Below, piece by piece: positions 1-5,672 of a DNA stretch of 6,308 nt; position 1 is the stretch's first letter, and each line of letters begins with the position of its first letter. The position numbers and the translations under genes were made by a program. The notes under the pieces are model-generated. The model did no database searches, was not told the DNA's origin, and saw only the letters and a program-made list of their open reading frames with translations. The DNA is taken from assembly GCA_964613075.1 (NCBI GenBank), contig CAZTFV010000061.1, positions 1-6,308 on the forward strand. Direction: 5' to 3'. This DNA comes from CAYWEP01 sp964613075 (lineage in GTDB: Bacteria > Patescibacteriota > Microgenomatia > Levybacterales > UBA12049).

Positions 1-28
1 CCTAGAAGATTAAAAAAGAGGACTAAAA

Positions 29-45
29 AAACAACACGTTTGTTT
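29..45 (-). terminator. Weak candidate terminator for tRNA-Leu
   Basis: Read on the minus strand, a six-base stem AAACAA/TTGTTT with a five-base loop is followed directly by more T residues (seven in a row counting the stem end). It lies about 60 bases beyond the tRNA 3' end, where a terminator is expected. The stem is almost entirely A-T and would be unstable, so this is only a candidate. Confidence 0.25.
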
Positions 46-105
46 AATTAAGCCAACTCAGGGCAAGCAACGAAAAAGTCGGTTAATTTTCCGAAAGTCA
101 GATTT

Positions 106-192
106 TGGTGCGGGCGGAGGGAGTTGAACCCCCACGCTCTATTCGAGCACAAGGTCCTAAACCTTGCGTGTCTGCCATTTCACCACGCCCGC
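106..192 (-). tRNA. tRNA-Leu (anticodon UAG), CCA encoded
   Basis: On the minus strand a full cloverleaf can be traced. The acceptor stem is GCGGGCG paired with CGCCCGC. The D arm contains the Leu-typical TGGCAGACACG. The anticodon stem CAAGG/CCTTG encloses the loop TTTAGGA, giving anticodon TAG, which reads CUN leucine codons. A long class II variable arm (GCTC-GAATA-GAGC) is followed by a T arm with loop TTCAACT. The discriminator base is A, and CCA is encoded in the genome (plus-strand TGG at 106-108). The long variable arm and the D-loop sequence support leucine over serine or tyrosine. No mismatches are seen in the acceptor stem, so the gene should be functional. Confidence 0.96.
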
Positions 193-206
193 GTGAGGCT
201 GGCACT

Positions 207-235
207 ATTATAGCTACTTTAGTGGCATTTGAAAA
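207..235 (-). promoter_or_regulatory. Sigma70-type promoter for tRNA-Leu
   Basis: On the minus strand a perfect TATAAT (212 down to 207) is preceded at 17 bases by TTTTCA (235 down to 230), a 4/6 match to TTGACA. The predicted start, near 200, is about eight bases upstream of the mature tRNA 5' end, as expected for a tRNA transcribed alone. Confidence 0.65.
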
Positions 236-270
236 TCTCCGAAAACTAATCAGCTGAAAAAAGTTGTTGA

Positions 271-404
271 AGCTCCCACGACCTAACGGTCGGGGATTCT
301 CTTCATACGCTTCGTCGGAGCTGAAATCCGCCGAAGCGGAAATTGGCTCTGCATCCCACGATCTTATCCGTCAGCTGACGGAGGGATTTCCACGAAGGCG
401 GATT
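271..404. repeat. Hairpin cluster, possible relic of a palindromic or IS200/IS605-like element
   Basis: This gene-free stretch is packed with GC-rich inverted repeats. Positions 274-296 form TCCC-(A)-CGACC / GGTCG-GGGA around loop TAAC. Positions 308-338 form CGCTTCG-T-CGG / CCG-C-CGAAGCG with one mismatch; part of this can instead fold as TCCGC-CGAA-GCGGA at 327-340. Positions 367-382 are a perfect 16-bp palindrome, TCCGTCAGCTGACGGA. The outer words AATCCGCC (325-332) and GGCGGATT (397-404) are also inverted copies. Subterminal hairpins of this sort are typical of ends recognised by Y1 (IS200/IS605, REP-associated) transposases, but no transposase is in the window. An unrecognised structured RNA is an alternative. 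Nothing else is seen between the tRNA promoter and 427. Confidence 0.5.
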
Positions 405-427
405 AAAAAGTAAGCCTATAATACCCA

Positions 428-456
428 TTGACAAATACATAACTCTTCTGTATAAT
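428..456 (+). promoter_or_regulatory. Consensus sigma70 promoter for the surface protein gene
   Basis: TTGACA at 428-433 and TATAAT at 451-456 are both perfect consensus hexamers separated by the optimal 17 bases. Transcription should begin near 462-464, giving a leader of about 25 bases before the ATG at 489. No clear Shine-Dalgarno is present in that leader. Confidence 0.85.
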
Positions 457-488
457 GCCCCATATTGTATTGTCCTATAGATAATGCT

Positions 489-1331
489 ATGAAGATAAAA
501 ACTGTCAACAAACGACTACTCGTTTCATCTATTTTGCTCACCGGCGCTGTTATCGGTGGGATAAACTTCGGCATATCAGCAAATGCAGATACCTGCAACA
601 ACTACGACCGCGATAAAGGAAAACTCACTGCCGAAGTTGATTTAAAAGACGGACGAGCAAAAATTAAGAATACTTCAGATAAATGTGCCTACAACGTCGG
701 TGTTGCTTCATTTAAGATTTTTAATAAGCAAACAGGCCACCCACAAGAGTTATATGATGTCAAATATGGCGTTGTGAAGAAAAACGATACGCTTACCTTA
801 AATATCAAAGTTCCTAACTGTGCATATCAGTTCGATACATTTGTCGGAAAAGTAGGAGATCGAGACGGCATTGACCATGTCAATGATGGCAGACGAAACT
901 TGGACAAACCTGAATGTAAAGAAGAGAAGCCAACCCCTAAGCCCACAAAAAAACCCACTCCGACACCAACGCCAACAAAGAAACCAACGCCTACAGGAGC
1001 GCCAACTGCAACGCCTACGCCTACATCAACTCCTTCAGTAACACCTACCGTGACTGTTACACCGACACCTTCCAATGCTGGAGGTACCACAATTATCAAT
1101 AATAATACCAACAATAACAACAATGAAAATAACGTTGAGGTAAATCCTCAAATTGAAAATAACGTCAATAACAGTGTGACTGTTGAAAGAAGAGAGGTAT
1201 TAGATACTACGGTTTATGCTGCGCCGACAAACACAAGCAAAACACCTGATACCGGTGCGGGGCTTCTTTCACTCATCTCACTTGTACCATCAGGTTTGGC
1301 AGGATTTATCCTCAGAAGAAAGTTTGCCTAA
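489..1331 (+). CDS. Secreted surface protein with Pro/Thr stalk and LPXTG-like C-terminus
   Basis: This 280-aa protein is probably exported and held at the cell surface. Residues 1-33 are a signal peptide: basic start MKIKTVNKR, hydrophobic core, and likely cleavage after ANA. Residues 34-143 form a compact domain with four cysteines (C36, C66, C111, C143) that could make two disulfides; two of them sit in similar CAYN and CAYQ contexts. The fold seems beta-rich and resembles a domain common in Microgenomates surface proteins (recalled, not searched). A Lys/Pro/Thr stalk follows (about 144-195), then an Asn-rich linker (about 204-230). The tail is TPDTG (252-256), a hydrophobic segment and RRK, the layout of a sortase signal with T in place of L. 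The ATG at 489 is preferred over an in-frame TTG at 465, which coincides with the predicted transcription start. No binding or enzymatic function can be assigned. Confidence 0.85.
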   Translation: MKIKTVNKRLLVSSILLTGAVIGGINFGISANADTCNNYDRDKGKLTAEVDLKDGRAKIKNTSDKCAYNVGVASFKIFNKQTGHPQELYDVKYGVVKKNDTLTLNIKVPNCAYQFDTFVGKVGDRDGIDHVNDGRRNLDKPECKEEKPTPKPTKKPTPTPTPTKKPTPTGAPTATPTPTSTPSVTPTVTVTPTPSNAGGTTIINNNTNNNNNENNVEVNPQIENNVNNSVTVERREVLDTTVYAAPTNTSKTPDTGAGLLSLISLVPSGLAGFILRRKFA

Positions 1332-1394
1332 TCTTATCATCCATCCTCCGATATATTCCCCAACTTATTATTCACTGGTAAATAAAGCAAATTT

Positions 1395-1403
1395 TGCTAT
1401 AAT
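1395..1403 (+). promoter_or_regulatory. Extended -10 promoter for tig
   Basis: TGCTATAAT carries a perfect -10 hexamer (1398-1403) plus the TGn extension, which can replace a good -35; none is seen at 17 bases. Predicted transcription starts near 1410, about six bases before the ATG at 1416, so the mRNA would be nearly leaderless. A small AT-rich inverted repeat (AGCAA/TTGCT) overlaps the box. Confidence 0.7.
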
Positions 1404-1415
1404 AAGCTTGCAAAT

Positions 1416-2246
1416 ATGACAACTTCAACCATGCAACGAGAAAAAGACGGGACAATCAAATTGACCATTACCTTGCCGGTAGCTGCGGTCAAAAAAGCAC
1501 AAGAGGCAGTAATTGAAGATACGGTAAAAAATGCCGAATTGCCGGGTTTTCGCAAAGGCAAAGCTCCCAAAAAGCTCGTGGAAGAAAATATCAGTGCCCA
1601 AAAGCTACAGGAAGAGGTTTTAAGGCAACTCTTGCCGCAGGCTTATATGGAGGCAGTGAAAACGCATGCTATTCGACCGGTCATGAACCCGAAAATCCAT
1701 GTTGAGAAGATCGAGGCTGATAAAGACTGGGTTTTTGTGGCCACGACTTGTGAGATGCCTGAGGTTATGCTAAAGGACTATAAGAAACGGATTGCCGATG
1801 TAACCGCCAAAAGCAAGATTATCGTTCCCGGAAGGCAGGACAAAGAACCGTCAATGGATGAGATTACGAAGGCATTTGTTGAAGGTGTTTCTGTACAAAT
1901 ACCGCATATTCTTATCCGTCAGGAGGCTGACAGGCTTCTCGCGCAGACACTGGATGAGATCAAACGACTCGGATTGACGCTTGATCAATATCTGGCATCA
2001 ACCGGAAAGACGCCTGACCAGTTGCGATCGGAATATGAAGCAAAAGCGGTTGCGGATATGACGTTTGAATTTGCGCTGCAGAAGGTCGCTGAAGAGGAAA
2101 AAATTACTGTTGAGGAGAAGGAGATTGAGGAAGCACTGCAAAAGGCCAAGGATCCGGAAGAACGCTCCCGGCTTGAATCCAACCGCTACCTTCTGGCAAG
2201 TATCTTGCGTCAGCAAAAAACGCTTGATTTCTTAAAACATTTGTGA
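1416..2246 (+). CDS. tig: Trigger factor, short form lacking the FKBP/PPIase domain
   Basis: Trigger factor is the ribosome-bound chaperone that receives nascent chains at the exit tunnel. The N-terminal domain (about 1-125) carries the ribosome-docking signature GFRKGKAP at 44-51, very close to the E. coli GFRKGKVP, followed by helices and strands that match the family. The C-terminal chaperone domain (about 147-276) shows typical text: IPHILIRQEADRLL, then LGLTLDQYLASTGKTPDQLR, then an acidic helix. The protein is 276 aa against about 430 in E. coli. The PPIase domain that normally lies between these two parts is missing, replaced by a linker at about 125-147. The reading frame is unbroken, so this is a natural short form rather than a frameshift. 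No Shine-Dalgarno precedes the start. The next gene follows after 21 bases, suggesting an operon. Confidence 0.93.
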   Translation: MTTSTMQREKDGTIKLTITLPVAAVKKAQEAVIEDTVKNAELPGFRKGKAPKKLVEENISAQKLQEEVLRQLLPQAYMEAVKTHAIRPVMNPKIHVEKIEADKDWVFVATTCEMPEVMLKDYKKRIADVTAKSKIIVPGRQDKEPSMDEITKAFVEGVSVQIPHILIRQEADRLLAQTLDEIKRLGLTLDQYLASTGKTPDQLRSEYEAKAVADMTFEFALQKVAEEEKITVEEKEIEEALQKAKDPEERSRLESNRYLLASILRQQKTLDFLKHL

Positions 2247-2267
2247 TAATTTGCAGGCGGCGGTACT

Positions 2268-2933
2268 ATGTTAGGTCTTAAACAAAAGAAAAAGGTCAAT
2301 AAATACACTGAAAAAAGCCCTTTTGAAGCTATTTCTGAGGAGTTGCTTGGCTTGGGAAAAGGGGTTGCCACATCTGGGAAAGATTTCGTGGAGGAGGGAA
2401 GACAGGATGTTCTCGTCCAACTACTGAATGTTGAGAAAAAAGTCCGCAAGCTCTCGGGAGATTTGGCAAACGGTCAGGAGCTTGATCTCGGAAGTCTCAA
2501 TCAGGCACAAGAAGAGAATAAACCAAAAAGTGAGGCTGCACCCGGGCTTGATTATGGTCATGAATACACCCGCGACGTTCTGCAGTATACCGAGCGATCA
2601 ACGAGAGTCGAGTCGCAAGAGATCAAACAACGAGTAGAAGAGATTATGGTAGAGCTCAAGCGGCTTGTTACAACCTCTGCAGTTCTTGAAGCTGAATTTA
2701 AGCAAATTACGACAGACCAGGTTCCTGTCAAAGCAGGAAAGTACCATCTCAACTTCTTTGAGTGGATGCTGTCTGTTATCCGGTCAGCCAGGGAAAAAAT
2801 CGAGGATTCAAGCAGCTGGCTGGCAGCCCTCTCAAGCAAGAAGAGCAAAAGACAGTATTGGGCGATGTTCAAAAAACACGGAACGACATTTGGCCTCTCC
2901 AACGAGCGCGTCGTAGCTACGCAAACCGGGTAA
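2268..2933 (+). CDS. Helical coiled-coil protein, probable Microgenomates-specific family (DUF5660-like)
   Basis: This is a 221-aa soluble protein of unknown function. There is no signal peptide or membrane segment. The N-terminus is very basic (QKKKVNK at 6-12), followed by amphipathic helices to about residue 70 and a low-complexity polar linker (about 76-95). A likely coiled coil spans about 112-150 (ESQEIKQRVEEIMVELKRL and onward). The most distinctive part is the aromatic and basic C-terminal module at 159-221, including HLNFFEWMLSVIRSA, SSSWLAALSSKKSKRQYW and FGLSNERVVATQTG. That block resembles, from memory, the DUF5660 family of Microgenomates; this is not verified. It starts 21 bases after tig, with a weak GGCGGCGG purine stretch upstream of the ATG, and is probably cotranscribed with it. 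A link to translation or nascent-chain handling is only an inference from this position. Confidence 0.8.
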   Translation: MLGLKQKKKVNKYTEKSPFEAISEELLGLGKGVATSGKDFVEEGRQDVLVQLLNVEKKVRKLSGDLANGQELDLGSLNQAQEENKPKSEAAPGLDYGHEYTRDVLQYTERSTRVESQEIKQRVEEIMVELKRLVTTSAVLEAEFKQITTDQVPVKAGKYHLNFFEWMLSVIRSAREKIEDSSSWLAALSSKKSKRQYWAMFKKHGTTFGLSNERVVATQTG

Positions 2934-2953
2934 TGTCCGTTTTGATGTTGGAC

Positions 2954-3059
2954 GCTAGAAGCTTGAAACTGGAATTTGAAGTTGGAAAGCAGAAGTTTTA
3001 CCTTCTCTAGCTTCTATCTTCTAAACTCAAGATCTAACTTCTCGCTTCAAGCGTCTAGC
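2954..3059. repeat. Long imperfect inverted repeat with strand-asymmetric arms
   Basis: The left arm is purine-rich and the right arm pyrimidine-rich. GCTAGAAGCTTGAA (2954-2967) pairs with TTCAAGCGTCTAGC (3046-3059) at 13 of 14 positions. GAAGTTGGA (2978-2986) pairs with TCTAACTTC (3033-3041) at nine positions including one G-U. AGAAG (2991-2995) pairs with CTTCT (3002-3006) at the tip. The right arm repeats CTTCTA/CTTCTC words. It follows the tig operon by about 20 bases and could end or protect that transcript, but it has no T-run, so a standard intrinsic terminator is not supported. Between 3060 and 3094 nothing else is seen. Confidence 0.55.
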
Positions 3060-3094
3060 CTCAATTACCCATCACTGAACTTAAAATGCTTTTC

Positions 3095-3125
3095 TTACCC
3101 TTTCTACATAAATCAGTTGTATACT
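3095..3125 (+). promoter_or_regulatory. Probable promoter for the DUF763 gene
   Basis: TATACT at 3120-3125 is a 5/6 match to the -10 box. The upstream element is poor (TTACCC at 3095-3100, 19-base spacer). The start would fall at about 3132-3133, on the A of the ATG, predicting a leaderless mRNA. Confidence 0.45.
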
Positions 3126-3132
3126 ATGCAGT

Positions 3133-4437
3133 ATGCAACGTGGCATTGCGACATTTACCCTTGACACCGGCGTTTGTCCACCCTGGCTTTTTCGACGCAT
3201 GGTAAAGCTGGGGCGTGAAATGACGCGGGTTATAGTGAGCGAGTATGGACCGGATGAATTTGTACGCAGAATTTCGGATCCTGTGTGGTTTCAGGCGCTC
3301 GGAACAGTGCTTGCCTTTGACTGGAATGCATCAGGACTCACGACGATCCTTACAGCCGCGCTAAAAGAAGCAATCAGACACGAAGAAGCGGACTTGGGTA
3401 TTTTTATTTGTGGCGGGAAGGGGAAGACTTCCAGAAAAACACCTGATGAAATTCTCTATTGGGGATCGTTTATTAATTTACCAGACGAAACTGCGAAACG
3501 ACTAGCGTATAATTCAAAAATGGCGGCCAAAGTCGACAGCTCGCTTGTCCAGGATGACTACCAGCTTTACCACCACAGCTTTTTCTTCAGCAAAAATGGC
3601 GCATGGACAGTCGTGCAGCAAGGGATGAATGCCGCCAATCAAACTGCCCGCCGCTACCACTGGCATAGTAATGTCATCCTGAACGAAGTAAAGGATCTAA
3701 ATCGTCATTCTGGGGAGGTCGCCTTGGCGGCCGACTCCAGAATCCCTAAAGATTCTTCGCCGGAGTTTACACTGAGAGAATCGAACGTGGCTCAGAATGA
3801 CAAGCTCGATTTTGTCAATGAGCCGCACGCTGCAATTTCATCTCAGGCCTTTCAGTCTCACATGCTTAATATGGTCGCAGGAAAAAGCGAACAGACACGG
3901 GAAGTCTCAACAGAATTGGCACAAACGAACTACTCGTCTCTGATGAAAGACATTCAGATTCTGCGCAAGCATTCGTCATCTTTATCCAAAATGATAACAC
4001 TCAAGGACGGGAGCGAGCAGCTAACGCTTCTTCAGCTCGCGGATACAGAATTTACGACGCATCCTGTGGTGACGGAAGATTTCAGCAAAAGCCGGTATCT
4101 AGACAAGATTTTGCAACAAGTGACCTATGAGCAACCCAAGCGCTATGAAGACTTTTTGAAGATCCAGGGTGTCGGACCAAAGACTGTCAGAGCACTCGCT
4201 TTAGTATCAGAAATAATTTACGGAGCCAAACCTTCCTATGAAGACCCGGCGCGCTACAGCTTTGCCCATGGCGGAAAAGACGCTACCCCATATCCTGTGG
4301 ATAGACAAACATATGACCAGACGATCGCGACAATGCAGGAGCTGGTACGCAAAACCAGGTTTAACTCATCAGACAAAGACAGAGCGTTGAGGCGTTTACA
4401 CGGTGCGCAAACTGATCAAAACTACAGCGCTACATAG
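3133..4437 (+). CDS. DUF763 (COG1415-type) protein with helix-hairpin-helix motif and an in-frame repeat insertion
   Basis: The 434-aa product matches the DUF763 family by recall: MQRGIATFTL start, SDPVWFQALGTVLAFDWNAS (48-67), then GGKGKTSRKTPDE (94-106), RRYHW just before the insertion, and EPHAAIS after it. Near the C-terminus, KIQGVGPKTVRALAL (343-357) is a helix-hairpin-helix, a motif that usually contacts DNA backbone non-specifically, followed by the conserved YSFAHGGKDATPYPVDR. The family has no established biochemical role; a DNA-related one is suggested only by this motif. Residues 181-223 (43 aa, starting VILNEVKDL) are encoded by a palindromic repeat rather than by family sequence. 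Without them the protein would be 391 aa and read HWHSN-KLDFVNEPHAAI, the expected continuity. No Shine-Dalgarno precedes the ATG. thpR follows after 56 bases. Confidence 0.9.
   Translation: MQRGIATFTLDTGVCPPWLFRRMVKLGREMTRVIVSEYGPDEFVRRISDPVWFQALGTVLAFDWNASGLTTILTAALKEAIRHEEADLGIFICGGKGKTSRKTPDEILYWGSFINLPDETAKRLAYNSKMAAKVDSSLVQDDYQLYHHSFFFSKNGAWTVVQQGMNAANQTARRYHWHSNVILNEVKDLNRHSGEVALAADSRIPKDSSPEFTLRESNVAQNDKLDFVNEPHAAISSQAFQSHMLNMVAGKSEQTREVSTELAQTNYSSLMKDIQILRKHSSSLSKMITLKDGSEQLTLLQLADTEFTTHPVVTEDFSKSRYLDKILQQVTYEQPKRYEDFLKIQGVGPKTVRALALVSEIIYGAKPSYEDPARYSFAHGGKDATPYPVDRQTYDQTIATMQELVRKTRFNSSDKDRALRRLHGAQTDQNYSAT
3673..3801. repeat. 129-bp palindromic element inserted in frame in the DUF763 gene
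   Basis: The ends are inverted repeats, GTCATCCTGA (3673-3682) and TCAGAATGAC (3792-3801), differing at one position. Inside, ATTCTGG (3707-3713) pairs with CCAGAAT (3737-3743) around a GC hairpin, GGTCGCC/GGCGGCC with one G-U (3717-3732). GTCATTCTGG at 3704 is a further copy of the terminal word. The composition matches a widespread interspersed repeat type containing CCTGAGCGAAG-like words, whose translation often gives VILxExKDL (recalled). At 129 bp it adds exactly 43 codons and has no stop in the host frame. No clear target duplication is seen. Confidence 0.85.
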
Positions 4438-4448
4438 TACTGTAGTTT
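4419..4448 (+). promoter_or_regulatory. Stem-loop spanning the DUF763 stop codon
   Basis: AAACTACAG (4419-4427) and CTGTAGTTT (4440-4448) are a perfect 9-bp inverted repeat with a 12-base loop that contains the TAG stop at 4435-4437. Only three T residues close the stem and no T-run follows, so it is a weak terminator at best. It may instead stabilise the 3' end or separate the two genes of the pair. Confidence 0.4.
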
Positions 4449-4456
4449 GACCTGCG

Positions 4457-4490
4457 ACAAGGATACTCCTTGCACAAGGAGTATCCTTGT
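4457..4490 (+). promoter_or_regulatory. Perfect hairpin enclosing the thpR Shine-Dalgarno-like sequence
   Basis: ACAAGGATACTCCTTG (4457-4472) and CAAGGAGTATCCTTGT (4475-4490) are exact reverse complements, 16 bp each, with two bases between them. Each arm is itself a small palindrome, CAAGGA-NNN-TCCTTG, so the RNA could fold as one long hairpin or two short ones. AAGGAG, the only Shine-Dalgarno candidate for thpR, is at 4476-4481 in the right arm, and the ATG follows the hairpin by three bases. Structure-gated translation is the likeliest role; a dimeric operator at DNA level is an alternative. Confidence 0.6.
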
Positions 4491-4493
4491 AAA

Positions 4494-5024
4494 ATGATGA
4501 AGAAACGGCTTTTTGTTGGTATTCCGCTGCCCATAACAGTAAAAACTGCACTTCGTGGTATTATAAAGAAGTTGCCAGATTCAAATATTCGCATTACACC
4601 AATTGAGAATCTCCATATTACTATTTGTTTTATTGGGTATGTTGAGCATTTCCATATTCCTATTATTTCTGAAAGAATACAAAAAACCGCAAGACAAATG
4701 AAGCAGTTTGCTTTGGAGTTTGAAACTATCTCCTTTGCGCCGCTTGATAAACCGGCGAGGATGGTCTGGGCATTACTGAAACAGCATGACGCTTTTTCAA
4801 CATTAGTAGCCGGGATGGAGAAGGAGATATCCCGGATCACACCAATAAACAAACAATACACAACCCCGCATATCACCTTGGCGAGGTTTAAGAAAAAACC
4901 CAAGATTACGTTGAAACAAGCCCGCTTGAAACCACTTCAAGTAGCAACAATGTCGCTTTTTGAATCCAAACTCTCGCTAAAAGGAGCTGTCTACACTGAA
5001 CTGCAAACGTATTATTTCGAATAG
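4494..5024 (+). CDS. thpR: RNA 2',3'-cyclic phosphodiesterase (2H phosphoesterase, LigT/ThpR family)
   Basis: The family hydrolyses 2',3'-cyclic phosphate RNA ends to 2'-phosphates; some members also show RNA ligase activity. Both catalytic HxTx motifs are present and properly spaced: NLHITICFIG with H41 and T43, and TPHITLARF with H126 and T128. The opening RLFVGIPLP, the central ARMVWALL and the total length of 176 aa fit the family. The ATG at 4494 is chosen over a TTG at 4470 that would lie inside a perfect hairpin; a second ATG at 4497 is also possible. The only Shine-Dalgarno-like AAGGAG is 12 bases upstream and locked in that hairpin. No separate promoter is evident, so it is probably cotranscribed with the DUF763 gene. 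Its 3' end overlaps the convergent gene by 13 bp. Confidence 0.9.
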   Translation: MMKKRLFVGIPLPITVKTALRGIIKKLPDSNIRITPIENLHITICFIGYVEHFHIPIISERIQKTARQMKQFALEFETISFAPLDKPARMVWALLKQHDAFSTLVAGMEKEISRITPINKQYTTPHITLARFKKKPKITLKQARLKPLQVATMSLFESKLSLKGAVYTELQTYYFE

Positions 5025-5611
5025 GCGATGTTGGGCGCTCTATTGCGCAAGAGGTGCGTAAAGCACTGTCTTGTCGCTCTTTTACGCTCAAGTGGAGGCG
5101 CTGCGTTGTACAAGCGTAAAGCAAGATAAGCTGCAGTTTTAATCTCCGGTCGCAACGCAGGGTTGTTTCTCAGTTGCTCTGAATGCTCTCCGCTTGCCTC
5201 TCCGTGAGGGGTTCTATCGATAGTCTGCCAAGTAACAAGGCCATTCGGATGCTCTGGGGTAAATTTGGGTAATGCAACAAGATCTATTGTCTTATTGCTG
5301 TTTCTAAATACAACAGCGCTAAAATCAAAATCCAGTCTTCCTAAGTATACACCCCACTCTTCTATATCTATGCCATAAAACCCTATTTTTTCCTTTTTGC
5401 CCCTCTCGCAATAGGGAATACCTAAACCTAAAATTCCTCTCCAGTGTCTAATAATAGACGAACCATCATGGGGATATCGTTCCACTGTTCCTCCAATAAC
5501 TGCTGCAATGCGGTCGGGGTCAACGTTTTCAGCAGCAAAAATCTCAATGCTAAGGGGAATTTCCCCAACTTCAATAACCGACTCAGGTGTTTTTTGTATC
5601 TCGCTACTCAT
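5012..5611 (-). CDS. Hypothetical protein, 199 aa
   Basis: I do not recognise this protein. It reads MSSEIQKTPESVIEVGE at the start, with an acidic N-terminal segment, then a mixed alpha/beta-looking region containing ENVDPDRIAAVIGGTVERY, IGFYGIDIEEWGVYLGRLDF and FSAVVFRNSNKTIDLVALP. A polar stretch follows (about 130-150), and the C-terminus is basic (LERKRATRQCFTHLLRNR). There is no signal peptide or membrane segment, so it is probably cytoplasmic. The ATG at 5611 is preferred to an in-frame TTG at 5617. No Shine-Dalgarno is found; a hairpin ends six bases before the ATG. The uninterrupted 200-codon frame, own promoter candidate and normal amino-acid composition support a real gene. It converges on thpR, overlapping it by 13 bp. 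Confidence 0.75.
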   Translation of the reverse strand: MSSEIQKTPESVIEVGEIPLSIEIFAAENVDPDRIAAVIGGTVERYPHDGSSIIRHWRGILGLGIPYCERGKKEKIGFYGIDIEEWGVYLGRLDFDFSAVVFRNSNKTIDLVALPKFTPEHPNGLVTWQTIDRTPHGEASGEHSEQLRNNPALRPEIKTAAYLALRLYNAAPPLERKRATRQCFTHLLRNRAPNIAYSK

Positions 5612-5617
5612 AAACAA

Positions 5618-5637
5618 AAGTCCCTAGGGAGGGACTT
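5618..5637 (-). promoter_or_regulatory. 5' leader hairpin of the minus-strand hypothetical gene
   Basis: On the minus strand AAGTCCCT (5637-5630) pairs with AGGGACTT (5625-5618) around a CCCT loop, ending six bases before the ATG at 5611. The start predicted from the candidate promoter, near 5637, would place this stem at the very 5' end of the mRNA, where such stems often protect against decay. The TTTTGTTT that follows also makes it terminator-like, so leader attenuation is possible. Confidence 0.4.
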
Positions 5638-5643
5638 GTGATT

Positions 5644-5672
5644 AGCTTACAACAGCAGGGTAATTTTGTCAA
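5644..5672 (-). promoter_or_regulatory. Candidate promoter for the minus-strand hypothetical gene
   Basis: On the minus strand a perfect TTGACA (5672-5667) is followed at 17 bases by TAAGCT (5649-5644), only a 3/6 match to TATAAT. The strong -35 and the position, about 30 bases upstream of the ATG, support it; the weak -10 limits confidence. Confidence 0.45.

Noticed and set aside
271..404. CRISPR array
   Set aside because: The palindromes differ from each other and there are no regular direct repeats or equal-sized spacers here or elsewhere in the window.
465..488. Upstream TTG start for the surface protein
   Set aside because: It would place MYCPIDNA before a textbook signal peptide, and it coincides with the predicted transcription start; the ATG at 489 is better.
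827..1123. Minus-strand 98-aa ORF rich in GVGV repeats
   Set aside because: It is the antisense of the Pro/Thr stalk codons of the surface protein; its composition is a by-product of that repeat.
2558..2902. Minus-strand 114-aa ORF
   Set aside because: It lies wholly inside the helical-protein gene in antisense and has no promoter or recognisable protein content.
2976..3164. Plus-strand 62-aa ORF across the intergenic hairpin
   Set aside because: It is low-complexity Ser/Leu/Phe translation of the repeat arm and runs into the DUF763 start in another frame.
4470..4493. TTG start for thpR
   Set aside because: It lies inside the perfect hairpin and has no ribosome binding site; the family-like sequence begins after the ATGs at 4494 and 4497.
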